15,205 nucleotides of DNA from an uncultured Oscillospiraceae bacterium. GTDB taxonomy: Bacteria > Bacillota > Clostridia > Oscillospirales > Oscillospiraceae. The position numbers and the translations under genes are program-made. Below are positions 1 through 6,557 of the stretch, in pieces (position 1 is the stretch's first letter; every line of letters starts with the position of its first letter). The stretch is taken from assembly GCA_905234575.1 (NCBI GenBank), contig CAJOIG010000012.1:1-15205 (forward strand). Reading direction: 5' to 3'. The notes below the pieces were generated by a model that made no database searches, was not told the origin of the DNA, and worked only from the letters and a program-made list of their open reading frames with translations.

Positions 1-1313
1 CCCTTCTGACGGATGGAGATCGTGATCGGCGTGCCCTCGAGGCCGAAGGTCGCGCGGATGCGGTTTTCGATGTAGCGCTGGTAGGAAAAATGGAACAGCT
101 CCTTGCTGTTGCAGAAGATGACGAAATGGGGCGGCTTCACGCCGGTCTGGGTCATGTAGTAGACCTTCAGGCGGCGGCCCTTGTCCGTGGGGGGCTGCTG
201 CCGGGCCTGGGCGTCCGCGAGGCAGTTGTTGAGCATGCCGGTGGTGATCCGCATGCTGGCCTGCTCGTTCACAAAGTTCACCAGCTCAAATATACGCCCG
301 GTGCGCTGGCCCGTCAAGCAGGAGATGAAGAGGATCGGGGCGTAGGGCATGAAGCTCAGGTCCCGCTGGATGTCCTTCCGCATCCGGTCCATCGTGTGGG
401 TGTCCTTGTCCACGAGGTCCCACTTGTTCACGACGACGATGCTGGCCTTCCCCGCCTCGTGGGCGAGGCCCGCGATCTTGGTGTCCTGCTCGGTGACGCC
501 CTCCCGGGCGTCCAGCATGATGAGGCAGACGTCGCTGCGCTCGATGGCGAGCTGGGCGCGCATGACGGAGAACTTCTCCACGCGCTCGTTCACCCGGGAT
601 TTGCGGCGGATGCCGGCGGTGTCGATGAAGAGATACCGGCCGTATTCGTTCTCCACGGGGGTGTCCACCGCGTCGCGGGTGGTGCCGGGCATATCCGCCA
701 CGATGACGCGCTTCTCGCCCAGGATGTGGTTGATGAGCGAGGACTTGCCGACGTTGGGCTTGCCGATGACGGCGACCTTGATGCGGTCGTCCTCCTCCTC
801 GTCCTCATCCGCGGGCGGGAAATGGGCCACGCAGGCGTCCAGCAGGTCGCCGGTACCGTGGCCGTGGACAGCGGAGACGGCGATAGGGTCGCCGAGTCCG
901 AGGTTATAGAATTCGTAGATCCCCGGGTCGTTCGGGCCGATGCTGTCCATCTTGTTCACCACGAGGACCACGGGCTTGCCGCAGCGCTGGAGCATGCCCG
1001 CCACGTCCAGGTCGGCGGCGGTGACGCCGGTGCCGATCTCCGTGACAAGGACGATGACGTCCGCGGCGTCGATGGCGAGCATCGCCTGCTCCCGCATGAA
1101 GAGCAGGATCTCGTTGTCGGTGTTCGGCTCGATGCCGCCGGTATCGACGATGTCGAACTTTCGGCCGAGCCACTCGCACTCGGCGTACAGCCGGTCCCGC
1201 GTGACGCCGGGGGTGTCCTCCACGATGGAGAGACGGCGTCCGGCAAGGCGGTTGAAGAGGTGGGACTTGCCCACGTTCGGGCGTCCCACGATGGCAACAA
1301 GGGGTCTGCGCAT
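1..1313 (-). CDS. der: Ribosome-assembly GTPase Der (EngA), 3' end cut by window edge
   Basis: Der is a tandem two-domain GTPase needed for maturation of the 50S ribosomal subunit. The reading frame is open from an ATG at 1313 to the left edge and gives about 437 residues, so only the last few codons should be missing (the family is about 435-490). G domain 1 begins GRPNVGKS at residues 10-17 and has NKMD further on. An acidic linker (DEDEEEDD) leads into G domain 2 with GKPNVGKSSLIN, PGTTRD, DTAGIRRKSR and NKWD. The C-terminal KH-like domain ends with the family pattern ENRIRATFGLEGTPI. A GGAGG-type ribosome-binding site lies at about 1321-1326. It is downstream of rpmF on the same strand with about 90 bases between and no convincing terminator, so cotranscription is likely. 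Oddity: the residue after GKS in domain 1 is His18, where Thr, Ser or Ala is usual. Identification is firm. Confidence 0.95.
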   Translation of the reverse strand, partial: MRRPLVAIVGRPNVGKSHLFNRLAGRRLSIVEDTPGVTRDRLYAECEWLGRKFDIVDTGGIEPNTDNEILLFMREQAMLAIDAADVIVLVTEIGTGVTAADLDVAGMLQRCGKPVVLVVNKMDSIGPNDPGIYEFYNLGLGDPIAVSAVHGHGTGDLLDACVAHFPPADEDEEEDDRIKVAVIGKPNVGKSSLINHILGEKRVIVADMPGTTRDAVDTPVENEYGRYLFIDTAGIRRKSRVNERVEKFSVMRAQLAIERSDVCLIMLDAREGVTEQDTKIAGLAHEAGKASIVVVNKWDLVDKDTHTMDRMRKDIQRDLSFMPYAPILFISCLTGQRTGRIFELVNFVNEQASMRITTGMLNNCLADAQARQQPPTDKGRRLKVYYMTQTGVKPPHFVIFCNSKELFHFSYQRYIENRIRATFGLEGTPITISIRQK

Positions 1314-1356
1314 GGCGCTCCCTCCTTCCATTCAAAAATCGGGTAATAGCATTCTA

Positions 1357-1376
1357 GGGACGGCTGACGCCGTCCC
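1357..1376. repeat. Perfect inverted repeat between rpmF and der
   Basis: GGGACGGC pairs with GCCGTCCC around a TGAC loop (8-bp stem). Neither strand has a T-tract directly after it, so it is not a classical terminator. A second weaker hairpin (1395-1400 with 1407-1412) overlaps the rpmF stop codon. It could be an RNA processing or stability element, or a dispersed palindromic repeat. The GCCCC-TGAC-GGGGC hairpin at 3432-3445 has the same loop. Confidence 0.55.
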
Positions 1377-1405
1377 GAAAACGCTTCTTTTGGGGGAGTA
1401 TGGTC

Positions 1406-1591
1406 TTACTCCGCCTCCACCGCGATGACCTCACGGCCATTGTACTGACCGCAGGCAGGGCAGGCATGGTGGGGCTTCACATACTCGCCGCAGTTGGGGC
1501 AGGCAACGAGCGCGGGCACGCCGAGCTTCCAAACGCTGGAACGCCGCTTGCTCTTCCGCGCGTGGGATACCTTTCTCTTAGGGACAGCCAT
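1406..1591 (-). CDS. rpmF: 50S ribosomal protein L32
   Basis: L32 is a small structural protein of the large ribosomal subunit. The 61-residue product starts MAVPKRKVSHARKSKRR, the classic basic L32 N-terminus. It carries a complete four-cysteine zinc ribbon, C31-P-N-C34 and C44-P-A-C47, so this is the zinc-containing (C+) form of L32. The ATG at 1591 has an AGGAGGTG ribosome-binding site at 1598-1605, which lies inside the 3' end of the upstream DUF177 gene. Only three bases separate the two genes, so they are almost certainly one transcript. The DUF177-rpmF pairing is a widely conserved gene order in bacteria. Confidence 0.97.
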   Translation of the reverse strand: MAVPKRKVSHARKSKRRSSVWKLGVPALVACPNCGEYVKPHHACPACGQYNGREVIAVEAE

Positions 1592-1594
1592 CTG

Positions 1595-2101
1595 TCACAC
1601 CTCCTGTATATCATCCAGCAGCTGTGAGAGCACAGCCATTCGTGGATCTATGGATCGTCCGCAGCCGCAGGGGCCGTCGTTCAGGTTCTTGCCGCATTGG
1701 TCGCAGAGGCCCTTGCAGTCCTCCGAGCAGAGGAACTTCTGGTCCATGCTCAGGATGAAGCAGGTCTCGAGGATGTCGGTCACGTCCGCGCAGTCCCCGT
1801 CCAGGGGGAACAGGTCGGCGTAATCCTCCTCGTCGGGATCGGCCTTCAGCGTCGCCGTGACGGGGGTGGAGAGCGTCCGGGCAAAGTCCGCGCCGCATCG
1901 ATCGCAGCGGACGGTCATGTCCGCTTCCACAACGGCGTCGAGCGTCAGGATGCCCGCGTTGTTCCGCACCGTGCCCTCGGCGGTCACCGGGCCGGAAAAA
2001 GAAACCAGCGCCGGAAAAACCAGCCGCTCACGGTCGAGCTCGCACCGAAACGGGACTTGCCCGCCCGGCACCTCAATGATCTCATGCAGGTCAAGAATCA
2101 T
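1595..2101 (-). CDS. DUF177 / YceD family protein
   Basis: This is a 168-residue DUF177 (YceD-like) protein. The family is encoded just upstream of rpmF in many bacteria and has been linked to 23S rRNA accumulation; its biochemical role is not settled. The sequence shows the family's cysteine pattern: CDRC at 66-69, then a C-terminal cluster at C125, C129, C133, C136, C145 and C147 within a CKGLCDQCGKNLN segment. This suggests metal binding. The ATG at 2101 follows a TGAGG ribosome-binding site and a near-perfect promoter on the minus strand. It is the first gene of the DUF177-rpmF(-der) transcript. Length and domain are normal for the family. Confidence 0.93.
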   Translation of the reverse strand: MILDLHEIIEVPGGQVPFRCELDRERLVFPALVSFSGPVTAEGTVRNNAGILTLDAVVEADMTVRCDRCGADFARTLSTPVTATLKADPDEEDYADLFPLDGDCADVTDILETCFILSMDQKFLCSEDCKGLCDQCGKNLNDGPCGCGRSIDPRMAVLSQLLDDIQEV

Positions 2102-2129
2102 AGCGATAACCTCATACAGTCGCCGTAGT

Positions 2130-2158
2130 ATTATAAATTATGAAATGCCGGTTGTCAA
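2130..2158 (-). promoter_or_regulatory. Consensus sigma-A promoter for DUF177-rpmF
   Basis: On the minus strand TTGACA (2153-2158) is separated by exactly 17 bases from TATAAT (2130-2135). This is a perfect match to the vegetative sigma consensus, as expected for a ribosomal-protein transcript. The predicted transcript starts near 2123, giving a leader of about 20 bases before the DUF177 ATG. The -35 box lies inside the palindrome GGTTGTCAACC (2150-2160). Confidence 0.9.
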
Positions 2159-2180
2159 CCGAAATTTTTTGTGTTACCAT
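2152..2180 (+). promoter_or_regulatory. Divergent promoter for the pseudouridine synthase, sharing the -35 palindrome
   Basis: On the plus strand TTGTCA (2152-2157) is followed after 17 bases by TACCAT (2175-2180), with an extended -10 TG at 2172-2173. Its -35 box overlaps the -35 box of the minus-strand promoter. Transcription would begin about seven bases past the -10, which is at or next to the ATG at 2187. The -10 is a moderate match, so this is less certain than its divergent partner. Confidence 0.55.
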
Positions 2181-2186
2181 CGGACC

Positions 2187-3167
2187 ATGAAAGAGTTCAT
2201 CGTAACACGAAACGACGCAGGCCAGCGGCTCGACCGCTTTGCCGCCAAATGCGCGCCGCGCCTGCCGTCGAGCCTTCTGCAGCGGTACTTCCGCACGAAG
2301 GACATCAAGATAAACGGACACTGGGCCAAGCCCGACGCGCGGCTCCGGGAAGGGGACGCCGTGCGCCTGTATGTCCCGGACGAATTCTTCGAGGCCGCAA
2401 AGCCGAAGGGGAACGACTGGCTCGCCTCCCTGCGTCCCCAGCTCGACATCGTCTACGAGGACGCCGATCTCCTCCTCGTGAACAAGCGGCCCGGGGTCCT
2501 GTGCCACGCCGCCTCCGGCTGGGACGGGCGCTCCCTCATCGCCCAGATCCAGGCCCATGTCTACCAGGCGGGCCAGTGGGACCCGGCGGCGGAGAACAGC
2601 TTCGCGCCGGCGCTGTGCAATCGCATCGACCGGGGCACCGGCGGCATCGTCATCGCGGCGAAAAACGCCGGGGCCCTGCGCGTGCTGGACGAGAAGATCC
2701 GCACCCGGGAGATCGACAAGAGCTATCTCTGCGTCTGCCTGGGGACCCCGGAGCCCCGGGAGGGGCGCCTCGAAAACTGGCTGTTCAAGGACGCCGCGAA
2801 AAACCAGGTCTACGTGAAGCCCCGCTCCGAGCCCGGCGCGAGCATCGCCATAACGGACTACACCGTCCTGACCTCCCGGGACGGGCTCTCCCTCGTGGAA
2901 TGCCGCCTGCACACCGGCCGGACCCACCAGATCCGCGTGCAGATGGCCCACGCCGGGCACCCGCTGCTGGGGGACGGGAAATACGGCGTGGAACGGGTGA
3001 ACCGGACCCGCGGCGAGGACAGACAACTCCTCTGGAGCTATAAGCTCACCTTCTCCTTCGTCACCCCCGCGGGACCGCTGGACCGCCTCGCCGGGCAGAC
3101 CTTCACGGTGAAGGACGTCCCCTTCGTGCGCCGGTACTTCCCCGAAGCGGGTTTTCCCGGGCCATAA
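2187..3167 (+). CDS. RluA-family 23S rRNA/tRNA pseudouridine synthase
   Basis: The enzyme converts uridine to pseudouridine in structured RNA; the target position cannot be told from sequence. The product has 326 residues. An N-terminal S4-like RNA-binding region (about 10-80) is followed by the RluA catalytic domain. The catalytic aspartate is D148 in CNRIDRGTGGIVIAAK. The conserved motif LHTGRTHQIRVQMAHAGHPLLGD follows near residue 245. I chose the ATG at 2187 because MKEFIVTRNDAGQRLDRF is where family members start; the frame stays open upstream only through the divergent gene. There is no Shine-Dalgarno sequence before this ATG, and the likely promoter places the RNA start almost on it, so a leaderless mRNA is possible. 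No terminator follows before the next promoter at 3191. Confidence 0.92.
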   Translation: MKEFIVTRNDAGQRLDRFAAKCAPRLPSSLLQRYFRTKDIKINGHWAKPDARLREGDAVRLYVPDEFFEAAKPKGNDWLASLRPQLDIVYEDADLLLVNKRPGVLCHAASGWDGRSLIAQIQAHVYQAGQWDPAAENSFAPALCNRIDRGTGGIVIAAKNAGALRVLDEKIRTREIDKSYLCVCLGTPEPREGRLENWLFKDAAKNQVYVKPRSEPGASIAITDYTVLTSRDGLSLVECRLHTGRTHQIRVQMAHAGHPLLGDGKYGVERVNRTRGEDRQLLWSYKLTFSFVTPAGPLDRLAGQTFTVKDVPFVRRYFPEAGFPGP

Positions 3168-3190
3168 TCCATCAACATTCGATTTTTCTA

Positions 3191-3219
3191 TTGACAATGG
3201 CTTATTAAATTGGTATGAT
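3191..3219 (+). promoter_or_regulatory. Strong sigma-A promoter starting the potA leader
   Basis: TTGACA (3191-3196), a 17-base AT-rich spacer and TATGAT (3214-3219) form a near-consensus promoter 24 bases after the pseudouridine synthase stop. Transcription should start near 3226. No convincing gene follows before potA at 3723, so the product is either a leader of about 500 bases for potABCD or a separate non-coding RNA ending at the terminator at 3668-3709. Confidence 0.85.
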
Positions 3220-3379
3220 GTGCCCGTCTCAATTGGAAAAATCTATGCCGAACGAGTCTTTCCAAAGCAAGATGCGACCGCCGCTCAGAGCCTCTGCGCG
3301 GCCAAGGCCAGACGGACAGCCGGGTCGAATGCCGATTTCCCGCGGAACGCGGTGGCAGCTTCTGTTGCCTTATTGATTA

Positions 3380-3500
3380 TTTTTGATGCGTCCGAAAGCC
3401 GCATCAAAAAAATGCTTACGCCGTTTTGCTCGCCCCTGACGGGGCAACCGCAAAACATGGCGGTATTTCTTCCCCGATCCAGGGATCGCCGAAGAAATAC
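3380..3500. repeat. Cluster of three perfect long inverted repeats
   Basis: Three hairpins lie nearly back to back. The first is TTTTTGATGCG (3380-3390) with CGCATCAAAAA (3400-3410), an 11-bp stem. The second is GTTTTGC (3423-3429) with GCAAAAC (3450-3456), enclosing GCCCC-TGAC-GGGGC (3432-3445). The third is GTATTTCTTC (3463-3472) with GAAGAAATAC (3491-3500), a 10-bp stem enclosing CGATCC/GGATCG. None is followed by a T-tract on either strand. Three perfect stems in 120 bases suggest conserved RNA structure or a palindromic repeat element. Confidence 0.7.
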
Positions 3501-3518
3501 AAAAGCTCAGTTTCATTA

Positions 3519-3560
3519 AAGTTGGTTACTTTATAACCAGTGCCTATGGCATGCTAACTT
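3519..3560 (+). other. Possible compact three-way junction RNA fold
   Basis: AAGTT (3519-3523) pairs with AACTT (3556-3560). Inside it, GGTTA (3524-3528) pairs with TAACC (3534-3538), and TGCC (3541-3544) pairs with GGCA (3548-3551). The result is a closing stem and two short arms within 42 bases, a shape seen in small aptamers. The stems are only 4-5 bp, so chance is not excluded. Confidence 0.35.
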
Positions 3561-3667
3561 GTGAAATGGTCAATAAGAGTAGTAAAAGTGATCTTTGCTA
3601 TATAGACTCTTGAAAAGCCAAGCGAGACCCCCGCGCCGGGAACGGGCGCGGCGGCCGGACGATACGC

Positions 3668-3709
3668 AAGCAGAGTATGCCGCGCATACTCTGCTTTTTT
3701 TCGTTTTTT
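3668..3709 (+). terminator. Intrinsic terminator abutting the potA ribosome-binding site
   Basis: A perfect 13-bp stem (3668-3680 with 3684-3696, loop CGC) runs into seven T residues (3695-3701) and, after CG, six more T residues (3704-3709). It is followed immediately by the G-rich Shine-Dalgarno sequence of potA (about 3710-3717) and its GTG at 3723. There is no room for a promoter between terminator and gene. Transcription of potABCD must therefore read through it, which implies attenuation or antitermination. Confidence 0.9.
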
Positions 3710-3722
3710 GGGGGGAGTGCCG

Positions 3723-4835
3723 GTGAAAAAGATCATCGAACTGAAAAACATCACGAAATCCTACGACGGCGAGGTGGTGCTCGACGACATCAGCCTCGAC
3801 ATCTACGACAACGAATTTCTCACCCTGCTCGGCCCCTCCGGCTGCGGCAAGACCACCACGCTGCGCCTCATCGGCGGCTTCGAGACCCCGGATTCCGGGG
3901 ACGTGGTCTTTCTGGGCGAGCGCATCAACGACGTCCCGCCCCACAAGCGCCACGTCAACACCGTCTTCCAGCGGTACGCCCTCTTCCCCCATCTGAACGT
4001 CTTTGAGAACGTGGCCTTCCCCCTGCGGGAGCAGAAGGTCCCGAAGGACGAGATCGAAAAGCGCGTCGGGGAGATGCTGGAGATGGTGGCGCTCAAGGGC
4101 TTCGAGCGCCGGAACGTGACCCGGCTCTCCGGCGGTCAGCAGCAGCGCGTTGCCATCGCCCGCGCCCTCGTCAGCCATCCCCGGGTGCTCCTGCTCGACG
4201 AGCCCCTCGCCGCCCTGGACCTCAAGCTCCGCAAGGACATGCAGCAGGAGCTCAAGCGCATCCAGAAGGCCACCGGCATCACCTTCGTCTTCGTCACCCA
4301 CGACCAGGAGGAGGCCCTGTCCATGTCCGACACCATCGTCGTCATGAGCGAGGGCCGCATCCAGCAGATCGGCACCAGCGTGGACGTCTACAACGAGCCG
4401 AAAAACGCCTTCGTGGCGGACTTCATCGGCGAATCGAACATCCTTGACGGCGTGATGCTCCGGGATCTCTCCGTCCGCTTTTCCGGCCACACCTTCGACT
4501 GCCTCGACACCGGCTTCGGGAAGAACGAGGCCGTGGACGTGGTCGTCCGGCCCGAGGACGTGGACATCGTCGCCCCCGAGAAGGGGATGCTGCAGGGCGT
4601 CGTCACCTCCGTCACCTTCATGGGCGTGCACTACGAGGTCATCGTGGACATCGGCGGCTTTAAGTGGATGATCCAGACCACGGACTTCGTAGACGTGGAC
4701 GAGCACATCGGCCTCTACATTGAGCCCGACGCCATCCACGTCATGAAAAAGAGCGAGTACTCCGGCATGTTCGGGGACTATTCCTCCTTCTCGAACGAGC
4801 TCGACGAGCTCTCGAACGCGGAGGAGGACGAATGA
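3723..4835 (+). CDS. potA: Polyamine ABC transporter ATP-binding protein
   Basis: PotA is the cytoplasmic ATPase that powers spermidine/putrescine import. The product has 370 residues. Walker A is GPSGCGKTT at 37-45, the Q-loop glutamine is Q83, the signature LSGGQQQR is at 135-142, Walker B is LLLDEP at 156-161, and the switch histidine is H193 in THDQEEAL. A C-terminal TOBE-type regulatory region follows (about 250-350). I chose the GTG at 3723 because it sits behind a GGGGGAG ribosome-binding site and yields the usual MKKIIELKNITKSY start; an upstream TTG would lie within the terminator T-tract. The stop overlaps the potB ATG by four bases (ATGA). Polyamine specificity is inferred from the complete pot-type neighbourhood. 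Confidence 0.95.
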   Translation: MKKIIELKNITKSYDGEVVLDDISLDIYDNEFLTLLGPSGCGKTTTLRLIGGFETPDSGDVVFLGERINDVPPHKRHVNTVFQRYALFPHLNVFENVAFPLREQKVPKDEIEKRVGEMLEMVALKGFERRNVTRLSGGQQQRVAIARALVSHPRVLLLDEPLAALDLKLRKDMQQELKRIQKATGITFVFVTHDQEEALSMSDTIVVMSEGRIQQIGTSVDVYNEPKNAFVADFIGESNILDGVMLRDLSVRFSGHTFDCLDTGFGKNEAVDVVVRPEDVDIVAPEKGMLQGVVTSVTFMGVHYEVIVDIGGFKWMIQTTDFVDVDEHIGLYIEPDAIHVMKKSEYSGMFGDYSSFSNELDELSNAEEDE

Positions 4836-5695
4836 AGCGGGACGGTCTGACCAAGCGGCTGACGCTGGCGCCCTACGGCGCGTGGGCGCTCCTGTTCATC
4901 GTCGTGCCGCTCATCTTCGTGGCATACTACGCCTTCACGGACAACAGCTTCCGCTTCACCACGGACAACATCGTCCGCTTCTTCACCGCCACCTCCTCCC
5001 TCTCCGACGAGTCCGGCGCCGTCCGGGAGGTGCGGACGTACCTGCTCATCTTCTGGCGCTCGCTGAAGCTCGCCGTGATCTCCACGGTCATCTGCCTGCT
5101 CCTCGGCTATCCCTTCGCCTACCTGATCGCCCAGGCGTCCCCCCGGACCCAGAGCGTCATCATCACCCTCATCATGATCCCCATGTGGATGAACTTCCTC
5201 ATCCGCACCTACGCCTGGATGACCATCCTGCAGGACACCGGCATCCTGAACAACTTCCTCTCCCTGCTTGGCCTGGGACGCATCCAGATCATCGGCACGG
5301 AGACCGCCGTCGTCATCGGCATGGTGTACGACTACTTCCCCTACATGATCCTGCCGCTGTACTCCGTCATGGCGAAGATGGATGTGAAGCTCTTCGAGGC
5401 CGCGCGGGACCTGGGCTGCTCCCCCCTAGGCGTCCTCCGGCGGGTCACCCTGCCCCTGAGCCTGCCCGGCATCCTGAACGGCGTCACCATGGTCCTCATC
5501 CCCTCCATCAGCACCTTCTACATCTCCCAGAAGCTCGGCAACGGCAAGTTCTACCTCATCGGCGACGCCATTGAGAGCCAGTACACCGCGAACAACCTGC
5601 ATTTCGCCGCCGCCATCGCCTTCATCATGATGGTGATCCTGCTCGCCGGGATGGCGCTGATGCAGCGGGCCGCGAACAAGCGGACCGTCGTCTGA
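4832..5695 (+). CDS. potB: Polyamine ABC transporter permease PotB
   Basis: PotB is one of two inner-membrane subunits forming the polyamine channel. The 287-residue product begins with a membrane segment at about 15-36 and has about six hydrophobic segments in all. The cytoplasmic EAA loop that contacts PotA starts at E189 (EAARDLGCSPLGVLRR...LPLSLPGI). MIPMWMNFLIRTYAW, about 100 residues in, is characteristic of PotB-type permeases. Translation is coupled to potA through the four-base overlap; potC follows after 13 bases. Length is normal for the family. Confidence 0.94.
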   Translation: MKRDGLTKRLTLAPYGAWALLFIVVPLIFVAYYAFTDNSFRFTTDNIVRFFTATSSLSDESGAVREVRTYLLIFWRSLKLAVISTVICLLLGYPFAYLIAQASPRTQSVIITLIMIPMWMNFLIRTYAWMTILQDTGILNNFLSLLGLGRIQIIGTETAVVIGMVYDYFPYMILPLYSVMAKMDVKLFEAARDLGCSPLGVLRRVTLPLSLPGILNGVTMVLIPSISTFYISQKLGNGKFYLIGDAIESQYTANNLHFAAAIAFIMMVILLAGMALMQRAANKRTVV

Positions 5696-5708
5696 GAGGA
5701 GGCCGACC

Positions 5709-6557
5709 ATGAAACCGATCGCCAAGCTCTATACCGCGCTCATCCTCGTCTTCCTCTTCGCGCCCATCGCCATTTTGCTGGTGTTCTCCTTCAACGAGGC
5801 CAAGAGCCTCTCCGTCCTCTCCGGGTTCTCCCTCCACTGGTACGAGGAGCTCTTCCGGGACAGCGAGACCCTCGGCGCCGTGCGGAACACCCTCATCCTT
5901 GCCGTGAGCGCCTCCCTCATCTCCACCGTCATGGGCACGGCCGCCGCCGTGGGCATCCAGAAGCTGCGCAGCCGCGCCCTGCGGGCCATGATGGATACCG
6001 TCACAAACATCCCCATGATCAACCCCGACATCATCACCGGCATCTCCCTCATGCTGATGTTCGTCTTCGTCGGCCGCCTGTTCGGCGCGGCCACGAGCCT
6101 CAGCTTCGGCACCATGCTCATCGCCCACATCACCTTCTGCCTGCCCTATGTCATCCTGCAGGTGCTGCCGAAGCTCCAGCAGATGGACGCCTCCCTGCCT
6201 GAGGCCGCGATGGACCTGGGCTGCACCCCGTTGAAGGCCTTTCTGAAGGTGGAGATCCCCGAGATCCTGCCCGGCATCGTGACCGGCCTCATCATGGCCT
6301 TCACCCTCTCCCTCGACGACTTCGTCATCAGCTATTTCACCGCGGGCAACGGCTTCGTCACCCTGCCCATCCGCATCTACAGCATGACGAAAAAGACCGT
6401 CACCCCCAAAATGTACGCTCTCGCGACGATCATCTTCTTCGTGATCCTCGCCCTGCTTCTCATATCCAATCTCGCCGACGCCGACGCCGCGGAGACCACG
6501 AAAAAGGCCCGCGCCCGCCGCAAAGAAATCCGGCGCACCAGGAGGAACCACACATGA
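5709..6557 (+). CDS. potC: Polyamine ABC transporter permease PotC
   Basis: PotC is the second membrane subunit of the importer. The 282-residue product opens with a membrane segment (ALILVFLFAPIAILLVFSF). The family segment SLHWYEELF follows, and the EAA loop starts at E165 (EAAMDLGCTPLKAFLKVEIPEILPGI). A further diagnostic stretch is LSLDDFVISYFTAG near residue 205. The ATG at 5709 has a GAGAGGAGG ribosome-binding site 13 bases after potB. The C-terminus is basic and alanine-rich (KKARARRKEIRRTRR) and its stop overlaps the potD start by four bases, so potC and potD are translationally coupled. Confidence 0.94.
   Translation: MKPIAKLYTALILVFLFAPIAILLVFSFNEAKSLSVLSGFSLHWYEELFRDSETLGAVRNTLILAVSASLISTVMGTAAAVGIQKLRSRALRAMMDTVTNIPMINPDIITGISLMLMFVFVGRLFGAATSLSFGTMLIAHITFCLPYVILQVLPKLQQMDASLPEAAMDLGCTPLKAFLKVEIPEILPGIVTGLIMAFTLSLDDFVISYFTAGNGFVTLPIRIYSMTKKTVTPKMYALATIIFFVILALLLISNLADADAAETTKKARARRKEIRRTRRNHT

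Larger units (their letters stand above)
3226..3707 (+). promoter_or_regulatory. Long structured 5' leader or ncRNA upstream of potABCD
   Basis: This stretch of about 480 bases has no credible gene. It holds a succession of stem-loops: TTGGAAA/TTTCCAA (3233-3239 with 3259-3265), CCGCG/CGCGG (3340-3352), the cluster at 3380-3500, a compact three-stem fold at 3519-3560, CCGCGCC/GGCGCGG (3631-3637 with 3645-3651) and the terminal terminator. The segment 3500-3615 is clearly more AT-rich than the surrounding genes. GAGTCT (3254-3259) and AGACTC (3604-3609) are complementary and could close the whole region. I do not recognise a named riboswitch, T-box, 6S, SRP, tmRNA or RNase P RNA. The placement points to a cis-acting regulator of polyamine uptake, which is inference. 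Confidence 0.55.

Noticed and set aside
90..1346. 418-residue plus-strand frame over der
   Set aside because: It is the antisense shadow of der, which shows all GTPase motifs on the minus strand.
1857..2186. 110-residue N-terminal extension of the pseudouridine synthase
   Set aside because: It lies antisense to the DUF177 gene and its promoter, and family members begin at MKEFIVTRNDAGQRL.
3340..3360. T-box-like GCGGTGGCA segment
   Set aside because: The T-box motif (GGTGGNACCGCG) is not matched in order on either strand, and pot genes are not typical T-box targets.
3220..3519. Possible 99-residue protein between the pseudouridine synthase and potA
   Set aside because: Its GTG start overlaps the -10 region and precedes the expected transcription start. 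It has no ribosome-binding site, and the sequence is made of hairpin arms. It is better explained as non-coding.
3655..3662. CCGGACGA, reminiscent of the guanidine-III riboswitch start
   Set aside because: The rest of the pseudoknot-forming sequence is absent and the following bases belong to the terminator hairpin, so the match is probably chance.
3554..3754. Minus-strand 66-residue frame crossing the potA terminator
   Set aside because: It runs through the terminator and into the potA start with no ribosome-binding site; its Phe/Lys-rich start is just the T-tract read in reverse.
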